64,000 bases of DNA from Rhodothermaceae bacterium (lineage in GTDB: Bacteria; Bacteroidota; Rhodothermia; Rhodothermales; Bin80). The position numbers were made by a program, and so were the translations under genes. Below, one piece after another: positions 26,866 to 34,152 of the stretch (position 1 is the stretch's first letter; each line of letters starts with the position of its first letter). The notes under the pieces were generated by a model. That model saw only the letters and a list, made by a program, of their open reading frames with translations, had not been told where the DNA came from and searched no databases. The stretch is from the NCBI GenBank assembly GCA_009841335.1, contig VXLY01000067.1:26036-90035 (forward strand). Reading direction: 5' to 3'.

Positions 26866-28131
26866 ATGAGAACAAGACTGCTACTGTTATTCCTGTTAGC
26901 CGCTGGCTGCTCTGAGCCAAACGGGATTGCGGAGGAGCAACGAAAGAATCTTTCTCCGTGGGTGGCCAGATACATGGTTGAAGCAGAAAATGCATTCGGG
27001 CGGGGTATTTATGAGTTGGCACTCACCTATACGGACAGCGTGGAGGCGTATTCGCCTGAATTGGCAGATCTTCATTACCTTCGCGGCAGGATATATACGC
27101 AACTCAATCGTCTAGATGTGGCACAGGCTGCCTATCAGACGGTTCTGGAGATTGATCCGGCGTATGCCGGGGCCCGGTTTGCGATGGGATTGAACAGTTT
27201 CCGGCGTGGCAAGCTTCGCGACGCCATCAACTCCTACCTGGAGGAGGAGTCTCAGGTAGGCCCTACAACGGCTCTATATCATGAATTGGGGCGGGCTTAT
27301 GCCAAACTTGGTGTGCCAGACAGTGCCCAGATCGCGTATACTCAGGCCTTAACAATTGACCCCAATCATGCGATGACTTACATGTGGTTGGGACAATTAC
27401 TCGAGGAAACAGGAGATTTGGAGGGGGCGCTGGAAACCTCCCTGGCCGGCTTGAAACTTCGCCCCGATGACTTGGATTACCAGTACATCGTTGGCACGCA
27501 GTATTTCAGGTTGGATTCGGCTGAAGCTGCGCTTCCGTACCTGGAGCCTGTGGCCGAGAAGCGCTCATGGCATCACGGTGCACAGTTCAATCTTGGACAA
27601 GTCTACATGCGGCTTGGGCGGGAGTCTGACGCAGAGATGTATTTTGCAAGAGCCGACCAAGCGCAGCAGCTACAGCAGCGTGTTAACAAAGCGCAGAACG
27701 CCATTAACAATGATCCTGGGTCGCCAGCCAACTGGATTGAGCTTGGTAACCGGCTTCGTCAAGCTAAGAGATTTGGGCGTGCGATTGAGGCGTACAAGAA
27801 TGGGTTGACCATTGACGTACCACCGGGGCTTGCGTTGTACATGCAGACTAATCTTGCAACGTTATATCTCGAGTGCGGGGACGCAACGGAGGCGGCCAAC
27901 AGACTTGAAGCAATCCTGCGCGCGGATCCTACTTTAACTGCTGCGAGATTCAATTTAGGCGTGGCATATGCACAGGGTGGGAGACTGGATGAAGCGCGTG
28001 CAACATGGGTAGAACTTCTCGAAATGGAGCCCACGCATGAGAATGCCTTGGCCTATCTGGAATTACTGGACTCAACGGATCAAACTGAACATGTGGAAGC
28101 GAGCGGTACTGACTGCCTTGATACTGGCTAA
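26866..28131 (+). CDS. TPR-repeat lipoprotein
   Basis: 421 residues; lipoprotein signal ends LLAAGC (Cys15). From residue 35 on there are about nine to ten tetratricopeptide repeats, for example ADLHYLRGRIYTQLNRLDVAQAAYQTVLEIDP, TALYHELGRAYAKLGVPDSAQIAYTQALTIDP and AARFNLGVAYAQGGRLDEARATWVELLEMEP. It is a scaffold for protein contacts, anchored in the outer membrane. TPR proteins often accompany ASPIC/UnbV proteins, sometimes fused to them, so a complex with the three upstream lipoproteins is a fair guess. The next gene starts 41 bases before its stop. Confidence 0.88.
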   Translation: MRTRLLLLFLLAAGCSEPNGIAEEQRKNLSPWVARYMVEAENAFGRGIYELALTYTDSVEAYSPELADLHYLRGRIYTQLNRLDVAQAAYQTVLEIDPAYAGARFAMGLNSFRRGKLRDAINSYLEEESQVGPTTALYHELGRAYAKLGVPDSAQIAYTQALTIDPNHAMTYMWLGQLLEETGDLEGALETSLAGLKLRPDDLDYQYIVGTQYFRLDSAEAALPYLEPVAEKRSWHHGAQFNLGQVYMRLGRESDAEMYFARADQAQQLQQRVNKAQNAINNDPGSPANWIELGNRLRQAKRFGRAIEAYKNGLTIDVPPGLALYMQTNLATLYLECGDATEAANRLEAILRADPTLTAARFNLGVAYAQGGRLDEARATWVELLEMEPTHENALAYLELLDSTDQTEHVEASGTDCLDTG

Positions 28132-29320
28132 CACGGGCATTGGGGCCAAGTCCCAGTCTATGCAGGAGGGAGACTGGGTCGGACAAATCATTCACCTTAC
28201 AGGTCGTTATATGGATGCGATCTACAAGGTCCGCGATACTAATGGTGAACTTCAGATTGTGCTGGAAGTAGAGGATTTTGGGCCCTTTGAATTCAATGAC
28301 ATCCAGGTGACGCCGGACAGCCTCTCCTTCGTGTGGGAACCCTCATTTGAGCTGCAGTGCACGCTGGCCAGACTTCCAGATAACGTATATCACGGTGTGT
28401 GTAAGGACCCATGGGGAGGGTTCGGCGGTATTGTGATGGCGCCTCCGGGTTCAAACGCGGATGAGTTGACATTGGACGAAATGACATTCAAGAGCATCGC
28501 AGGTATAGGTGATGCTGACTCGGAGGAAAAAGCTTCGATTCTAGGTCCAATGTATCCAGTGGGGCAGTCGGCGCAATTATCTAGTGGAGCTGTGAACTAT
28601 GTGGATGCTGGCTCCGGTCCGATTACGGTGATACTCATTGCGGGTCTGGGAGATAATCTTACATCTTGGGAATTGCTCCATCGGGGTTTGGCTCGCGAGA
28701 CGCGTGTCATAGCCTACGACCGCCCGGGTCTCGGGTTTTCAGAAGAAACCAGTATTGCGCGCACGCCTGAGCAGATGGCCACTGAACTGAACGAACTCCT
28801 TCGGAGTGCCGAGATAACCTCCCCATATCTGATTGTGGCTCATGCAGAGAGCGCCTTTACTGCACGGCGTTTCACAGATCTGTACGGAGAGGACGTTCAT
28901 GGATTGGTGCTGATTGACCCCCATCATGAGGATCAGGCAGCGCTGTGGGAGGGTTTAAATGCCCAAGGATGGCAGTCCTATTGGACGCAGTTAAAAAAAT
29001 TCCAGATGATGCTCCCCGGAGGTTCCGGTCGGGAGTTTGAAGCCTATGCGGCGATCATCGATGGTGAGAGGATTCCTGGATTGGGCCCGGTACCTCAAGT
29101 CCCCACTGTGGTGATCACTGCCGGTCGTGTATCTGAGTCTCCGAGGTGGATCGGGGAGACCGAGGAGGGGCGTGAAGCATGGAATGATTTTCATGCGGAC
29201 TGGGTGGAGGGAATGCCCTCGGGCAGCCGTATAATTCAGCTACAAAGTGGGCCATATATCCAGAATGAGAAGTCAGACGAGTTAGAGGAGATCATTCGAG
29301 CGATACTCTCTGCCAGATAG
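28091..29320 (+). CDS. Exported alpha/beta-hydrolase-fold protein, probable pseudoenzyme
   Basis: 409 residues from ATG at 28091, which gives a signal peptide (MWKRAVLTALILANTGIGAKSQS); it overlaps the TPR gene by 41 bases. Residues 25-130 form a beta-rich domain (DWVGQIIHLTGRYMDAIYKV). The hydrolase domain (about 155-405) has VNYVDAGSGPITVILIAGLGDNLTSWELL and VIAYDRPGLGFSE. Where relatives have VGHSxGG at the nucleophile elbow this protein reads VAHAESA (Ala252 for Ser), and where relatives have SGHxI it reads SGPYI (Pro388 for His). Two of three catalytic residues are thus missing, though the fold is intact and there is no frameshift. It may be a binding protein. Confidence 0.75.
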   Translation: MWKRAVLTALILANTGIGAKSQSMQEGDWVGQIIHLTGRYMDAIYKVRDTNGELQIVLEVEDFGPFEFNDIQVTPDSLSFVWEPSFELQCTLARLPDNVYHGVCKDPWGGFGGIVMAPPGSNADELTLDEMTFKSIAGIGDADSEEKASILGPMYPVGQSAQLSSGAVNYVDAGSGPITVILIAGLGDNLTSWELLHRGLARETRVIAYDRPGLGFSEETSIARTPEQMATELNELLRSAEITSPYLIVAHAESAFTARRFTDLYGEDVHGLVLIDPHHEDQAALWEGLNAQGWQSYWTQLKKFQMMLPGGSGREFEAYAAIIDGERIPGLGPVPQVPTVVITAGRVSESPRWIGETEEGREAWNDFHADWVEGMPSGSRIIQLQSGPYIQNEKSDELEEIIRAILSAR

Positions 29321-29761
29321 TGTCTGCACTAAAATCGGGGTATAACGCGCGGTTAGTCTTATTGAATAGGGTTTTGCGCGCTTCATGTTGGGAAAGTCCT
29401 GCCTATTTTAGCGATTTGGTGCGAAGTTTTTGGGCTCATATATCGGAGACCAAAAAAACGGGGCAGTTCCGGTATCCATTGCTTGGAGTAGGCATGGTTT
29501 TGTCAAACACCCATAAATGCTCCCTGCTTTACAGGCGTCCCGAGGCTGGGGGCTGATATATTTGCGGTCCCTTCAGGTTTACAATCCACATGCCATGTAC
29601 TCAATTTTCTTGTGCCCCTTTGTTGCCTGCTGAACACGTGACACGATTATACAGAACTCAAAGCTATGAACCGTTGTCCAGTTGCATTGAGACAACTAAA
29701 TACAAAAGTGATTAATTGCCGCCGGACAGGTGGATACTGATATACCCATGGGTTTACCCGG
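29321..29761. other. 441-base convergent intergenic region
   Basis: Lies between the ends of the plus-strand block and the minus-strand LRR gene. Short open frames here lack family features and a credible start context. No clear T-tailed hairpin was found by eye on either strand. I see no gene. Confidence 0.5.
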
Positions 29762-31738
29762 CTAGTCCCTGACGAAAACTATACGCTGGGAGGATGCTGG
29801 TCGATCTTCTATGTGGCTCCGAACAATGTAGGTTCCGGCCGAGAGTCCATCGGATTTGATCTTGATCCGGGTGGATTGGTGAAGTGGAGGCGTGCCGCTG
29901 AATAGAGTCTGAATCCGACGACCAAGGAGATCATACAGCGCTATGTCAATTGATCCGTATGTGCCGGAAGTGAACTGGAGAACTGCTTCGGTGGAAAACG
30001 GGTTTGGATAAACTTTCTCTGTTACAAGGCCTTCGTTATACAATTCAACAGTCACAGGTCCGGTAATCCTGTAGGCGCCGTTGGCTGTAACTTGCCGGAT
30101 CTGGAAAGAATACCGGCCTGGTTCCAGATCCTCTACGGTATACGTAAAGTTGGTCTGCGCTTCGCTGGCTACCTGGACTTGACCGATGGTCTTTGGTTGT
30201 GGCTGCGTTTCTTCAACGAAGAACGTAATCTTGGAAGAGGATGATGTTATAGACCAGGTGAGTTGAATTGATCGTTCCCCGGGTACAGCTTTCAACTCAC
30301 TTATAGCGACAAGATCATTTCCCAGACAGTCTCCGCGAAGCTGAAGATGACAGATAGGATCAGTATCAAGTGCTACATATTCAGGACTATCAGGCACGCA
30401 AATGCCGGCATTGTTGGAAAGGTTGCAATTGGACAGTTGTGCACCAAGAATTGCAACCTGGTGTGGCAGTGCACCCGTCAGCTTGTTGTCGCTAAGATTC
30501 AGAGTATCCAGGCTCGTAAGTGCGGCGTATTCTGCCGGTACAGGTCCTTGGATGTCATTGCCAGAAAGGTCAAGGACTTGAAGGCTCTTAATGGAAGAGA
30601 GTGAGGCGGGCAACGTACCTGTCATACCATTATTCGGCAGGATCAAATGCGTTATTCTCTCATCAACACAGCTGACGCCATCCCAATGACATGGTTGTGA
30701 GCTCGCGAGCCATCCGTTATTTCGTATCCATGTTGCCCCTCCCGTGTTAGCGTAGATAGATTCAAGGCTATCACAGTTGGGCCCTTCGCATGCTTTACAT
30801 GTGTTGTTTCGATACAGTGAGCAAACTTGGTCCAAATTGGCATATGGAGGAGCATTTGGGATGCATAATCGATTTCCTTGCAGATAACAGTTATTTATGC
30901 CTGCGGCAAAGGTGGCCGTGGCGAGGGACAGTGAGCCTTCCAGATTATTGTCTGCAAGGGACAGCCAGAGAAGTGCGTCTAGATTGGCTAATTCTTCCGG
31001 TATCCTCCCAGACAGTTGATTTTCGCTGGCATCAAAAAACCTTAGCTTGTTAAGATCTCCCAACCACACTGGCAGAACTCCGGTGAATATATTTTGGCGC
31101 AAGTTCAGGTACTCGAGCCTTGTCAGATTGCGGAGTGTATCGGGAATTGGTCCGCCCAAACTATTGCCACCTAGATCAAGACGCTGCAATTGCAATAATT
31201 GTCCGAGGCGCTCCGGAATTGGCCCTTCCAGTTCATTGGCTTCCAGGCTCAGCTCTCGAAGATTGGAGAGATTTCCGAGCTCAGCCGGGATGGTGCCTGT
31301 GAAGGCATTGTTGCCCAGTGTCAGAACCTCCAAGTGCTCTAGATCTCCGAGCGTCGTCGGGATCTGACCGGTCAGTTTTCTTAGTCGAATCCCGGGGCCA
31401 CTGTTGTCGATCCGAATGGATTGCAATTCCTCCAGAAATGCCAAGTCTCCCGGCAGGGTACCAGTCAGGTTATTGCCGGAGAGGTCAATGTGTATAATGT
31501 CCCGCGGCCACTGTGAGGATCTGCACGTGATACCGTACCAATCACAGGGTTGATTAGTCCGAAGCCAACCGCGTACGTTACGCCAGTTATATCCGTCTGT
31601 ATCGTAGAAGAGTTTTTCCAGTACTTTGCATGCTTGTAGCGTAATCTGGTCAATGAGTGGACAGCCCACAAACTGCGCTCGTGTCGCGGTTGCACTGGAT
31701 ACCGCAATCAACATAACAAGGACAACAACACGCGTCAT
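29762..31738 (-). CDS. Secreted plant-type leucine-rich-repeat protein with T9SS sorting domain
   Basis: 658 residues from ATG at 31738 (signal peptide MTRVVVLVMLIAVSSATATRAQ); the frame is open to 31828 but the extension precedes the signal. Two units follow, each with a cap like plant LRR receptors (LFYDTDGYNWRNVRGWLRTNQPCDWYGITC and IYANTGGATWIRNNGWLASSQPCHWDGVSC), then LRRs of the plant type (LxxLxLxxNxLxGxIPxxLGxL): about nine in the first unit and three to four in the second. Near 510-600 is a fibronectin-like domain, and the end (VYPNPFSTEAVLQF ... IALYDLLGRRIQTLFSG ... LSAGTYIVR) is a type A T9SS sorting domain. A surface recognition or adhesion role is likely. Confidence 0.88.
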   Translation of the reverse strand: MTRVVVLVMLIAVSSATATRAQFVGCPLIDQITLQACKVLEKLFYDTDGYNWRNVRGWLRTNQPCDWYGITCRSSQWPRDIIHIDLSGNNLTGTLPGDLAFLEELQSIRIDNSGPGIRLRKLTGQIPTTLGDLEHLEVLTLGNNAFTGTIPAELGNLSNLRELSLEANELEGPIPERLGQLLQLQRLDLGGNSLGGPIPDTLRNLTRLEYLNLRQNIFTGVLPVWLGDLNKLRFFDASENQLSGRIPEELANLDALLWLSLADNNLEGSLSLATATFAAGINNCYLQGNRLCIPNAPPYANLDQVCSLYRNNTCKACEGPNCDSLESIYANTGGATWIRNNGWLASSQPCHWDGVSCVDERITHLILPNNGMTGTLPASLSSIKSLQVLDLSGNDIQGPVPAEYAALTSLDTLNLSDNKLTGALPHQVAILGAQLSNCNLSNNAGICVPDSPEYVALDTDPICHLQLRGDCLGNDLVAISELKAVPGERSIQLTWSITSSSSKITFFVEETQPQPKTIGQVQVASEAQTNFTYTVEDLEPGRYSFQIRQVTANGAYRITGPVTVELYNEGLVTEKVYPNPFSTEAVLQFTSGTYGSIDIALYDLLGRRIQTLFSGTPPLHQSTRIKIKSDGLSAGTYIVRSHIEDRPASSQRIVFVRD

Positions 31739-31909
31739 AACGGTCAGTGATTGCTGTTGCGTTACCACTGGACTGGTCAGTTGTTCATCAGCATGCATTG
31801 CCGAAATATCACGATGGCAGCCAGACAAAAACCAATTCGACGGTTCCAGGTGGCGTTAGGTTGAGGAAGCAGTTAATCTGAGATACCAAAGAATGATGCA
31901 CGGCACCGG

Positions 31910-32105
31910 TATCGGCCACGCGTGACTCACCGCGCGCACAGTTTAGGAAACGGTAATGTGTGGAGTAGCCCGCAATTATTCCTCGCCCGCCTCAATAATT
32001 GTGGATAGTTTGGCAGGCTGCCCGAAGCCATTAAGATTTGATGCTCAACACATACTCAGGGCTGAGGGGCATTACGTATAGTATCAAGTTAGCGTCCAAT
32101 TCGTC
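31910..32105 (-). pseudogene. Decayed C-terminal fragment of a DUF4249 gene
   Basis: Minus-strand reading gives DELDANLILYVMPLSPEYV, then an interrupted stretch with two stops and a missing segment of about 12 codons, then GGRGIIAGYSTHYRFL. This matches the end of the intact DUF4249 gene 1 kb away (DELDANLVLFVMALSPEYV ... GGRGIFAGYSTHYRIL), and similarity runs on past that gene's stop to about 31910. No upstream part remains: the fragment abuts the stop of the DUF488 gene, overlapping it by two bases. Confidence 0.85.
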
Positions 32106-32625
32106 AGAAAGCGAGTCTAGGAAATAGTTCTTCCTGTCCCCCGGTGCGCTCATACATCACCTCCTCTTGGCTCCTGCTACTGCCATCCTTGAGTAGGTGC
32201 TCAACTTCAATTCCCTCCTGGACCAAGGCCTCCCCAACCATGCCGGATCGGTGACACTGTGTTGGATTCGCCTCGGCACATAGCAGGCAGACGATGTAAT
32301 CTCGCTCGCAGGCCGTACGCAAACGTGCAATCCCCTCCTTGAAGAAAGGCATTGCGCGCACCTTTTGGTAATTCACATGGTTATTATCATAACAGGACTC
32401 ATCGTCCGGGCGGCCGCCCAACTGGTGTCCCATGAATCCATACTTCAGCCCCGCGTCGCGTAGTGCCTTTGCCAGTGGTTTTCGTGCAAACTCAGGCTGA
32501 TACCTGGAATAAGGAACCGAACGCACGTCAATCACAAACTGGATCCCTTTAGCTTGTACTTGGCGCACAATTTCGTCCACTGTGCGCCCCCCGTGTCCGA
32601 TAGTATATACGCGAAATCTAGGCAT
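32104..32625 (-). CDS. DUF488 family protein
   Basis: 173 residues, cytoplasmic. Family motifs are complete: YTIGHGGRTVDEIV at the start, VIDVRSVPYSRYQPEFARKPLAKAL, YGFMGHQLGGRP, and YIVCLLCAEANPTQCHRSGMVGEAL with the conserved Cys-Ala-Glu and Cys-His-Arg. The family is widespread; its function is not firmly known, and nucleic-acid or stress-related roles have been proposed. It sits directly against a decayed DUF4249 tail on the same strand, so it may have arrived at, or caused, the breakpoint. Its last residues (EELFPRLAF) end exactly where the DUF4249-like sequence starts. Confidence 0.9.
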   Translation of the reverse strand: MPRFRVYTIGHGGRTVDEIVRQVQAKGIQFVIDVRSVPYSRYQPEFARKPLAKALRDAGLKYGFMGHQLGGRPDDESCYDNNHVNYQKVRAMPFFKEGIARLRTACERDYIVCLLCAEANPTQCHRSGMVGEALVQEGIEVEHLLKDGSSRSQEEVMYERTGGQEELFPRLAF

Positions 32626-33011
32626 GTCAATTCAATAATAGTCGATGATATGTCAGTTGTCGAGTTACCTGCCTATGTCTAGCGACAACACTTTTTTGGT
32701 GCCGACGACAGAATTTATTACGATTGAGGCTGCAATTTGACGCAGGGAGTAATCTCTACCAGAATTCGATTGTCGCAAGGCATGAAAAGCGCTAATAACA
32801 GGGATGCCCTGCATGAAGCTTGAATGATCGTGTAATTTATTTACGCTTGACCAAACAAAAACAGAGAATATGGAGCCTCAGCTTGTGGAGAAGAGCTCAT
32901 TGTCGACTTCTTTTACTTCTAGAGGCAGTGCTATACAGTGACTCTGAGTGAGGTTGGGGTCACTGCTCAGAGTCGCGGGATACGACGCGATACGCTGGGA
33001 TCTGCCACGTG
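32626..33011. other. 386-base intergenic region with one hairpin
   Basis: No gene seen. GACTCTGAG at 32940-32948 pairs with CTCAGAGTC at 32966-32974 (nine pairs, 17-base loop), 37 bases below the DUF4249 stop. It has no T-tail on the minus strand, but its place suggests the end of the large minus-strand transcript. The remaining part should hold the DUF488 promoter. Confidence 0.5.
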
Positions 33012-33980
33012 CTACTCAGTGTCCGCTAAGTCAAGGATACGGTAATGCGTGGAGTAGCCCGCAAATATACCTCGTCCACCCTCAAAATTTGTGTACAGGT
33101 TGGCAGGCTGGCCGAAACCATCAAAATTTTCATGCTCCTCAATAGCACTCCGATGCTCAACATACTCAGGACTGAGGGCCATTACGAATAGTACCAAGTT
33201 TGCGTCCAATTCGTCTTCGAAATCGCTGAATAGATCCACTGTAATATCAAAATCTTGAACTTGGCCATCGGAGGATCGATCGGACAGGATACCAATAGTA
33301 CAGAATTCGTCCTCTGCAGGGCTGCTATCAATAGGATTCAGTACGTCACTGAAGGAGCAATACCATCGTTGGCTGTTATGAATCATGGCTAGTTCATGGA
33401 CTGTGAATTCCGAGGAAGTAGGAGACTCGTCTGCCGGAAATGCAAGAAAAATGCTGAAACTGTAATAATTCAGGCCGGGGTTGTCAGCCAGACTGAAACT
33501 GACCAAGTATTGGGAGTCCAACATCGACGAGGAGAAAGTGTCCAGTTTGGTGACCTCGGCTGTAAGTATGTTGGGGGGGAGAGGGGCCATGGAGATCGCC
33601 GACGCCGAAGGCATTCCGGGCGCCTCAACGACCATCCGATAGGGCGTGTTTGTGCGTGGCGTCCGCATTCTCGGTGACTCATACCAACCATCCTCTCCAC
33701 CGTCGTGAGTAAGTCGGGCGACGAGGACATCGTCCCTGTAGATCGTGACCGTTGCGTCATCCAAGAAAACCGATGTCGTATCTCCCAGTTCTCCAATCGG
33801 AATCGTTTTTGCAACCCGTGCTGCCCAGATCGAATCTGGTGTGAAGTTGCTTGTGATGTTCAGCTCAGGATCGTAATCCGGTGGATCAATCTCAATGGTA
33901 GTTTCACAGGCCGATAGCAATAGAATGCACGCTGTAAGTATTTTGATAACCGGGTAATGAGAAAGCCGTGGGCGCCACAA
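33012..33980 (-). CDS. DUF4249 family lipoprotein
   Basis: 322 residues if started at the TTG at 33980, which yields MWRPRLSHYPVIKILTACILLLSAC, a good lipoprotein signal (Cys25). The frame stays open to an ATG at 34148, but the extra 56 residues have no signal character and look non-coding. After the Cys comes TTIEIDPPDYDPELNITSNFTPDSIWAARVAKTIPIGE, the family's usual opening, and it ends GGRGIFAGYSTHYRILDL, close to the common GxFxGY end. DUF4249 lipoproteins are regularly encoded next to a TonB receptor, as here, and are probably surface partners in uptake. The start is uncertain. Confidence 0.85.
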   Translation of the reverse strand: MWRPRLSHYPVIKILTACILLLSACETTIEIDPPDYDPELNITSNFTPDSIWAARVAKTIPIGELGDTTSVFLDDATVTIYRDDVLVARLTHDGGEDGWYESPRMRTPRTNTPYRMVVEAPGMPSASAISMAPLPPNILTAEVTKLDTFSSSMLDSQYLVSFSLADNPGLNYYSFSIFLAFPADESPTSSEFTVHELAMIHNSQRWYCSFSDVLNPIDSSPAEDEFCTIGILSDRSSDGQVQDFDITVDLFSDFEDELDANLVLFVMALSPEYVEHRSAIEEHENFDGFGQPANLYTNFEGGRGIFAGYSTHYRILDLADTE

Positions 33981-34152
33981 ATTCTGAGTTAGTCTGGTCC
34001 AGATGTGCCCAACAAGCCGCACGAAATCGGGCGAGCGGAGAAGACTACTCTGCCTACCATTCGCCAAGGTTTGCGCTGGGGATGAGGAGCCGCCATGCAA
34101 GAACTGCAATAACATCGGGATCAAAGAACGGTAATGTGGATGACCCATAGCT

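Noticed and set aside
29320..29556. 78-codon frame after the hydrolase-like gene
   Set aside because: Starts on the last base of the previous stop, but has no recognisable sequence and no support from composition.
34125..34150. Third DUF4249-tail-like segment upstream of the DUF4249 gene
   Set aside because: Only about 15 scattered bases match the gene's 3' end; too short to separate from chance, so mentioned but not called.
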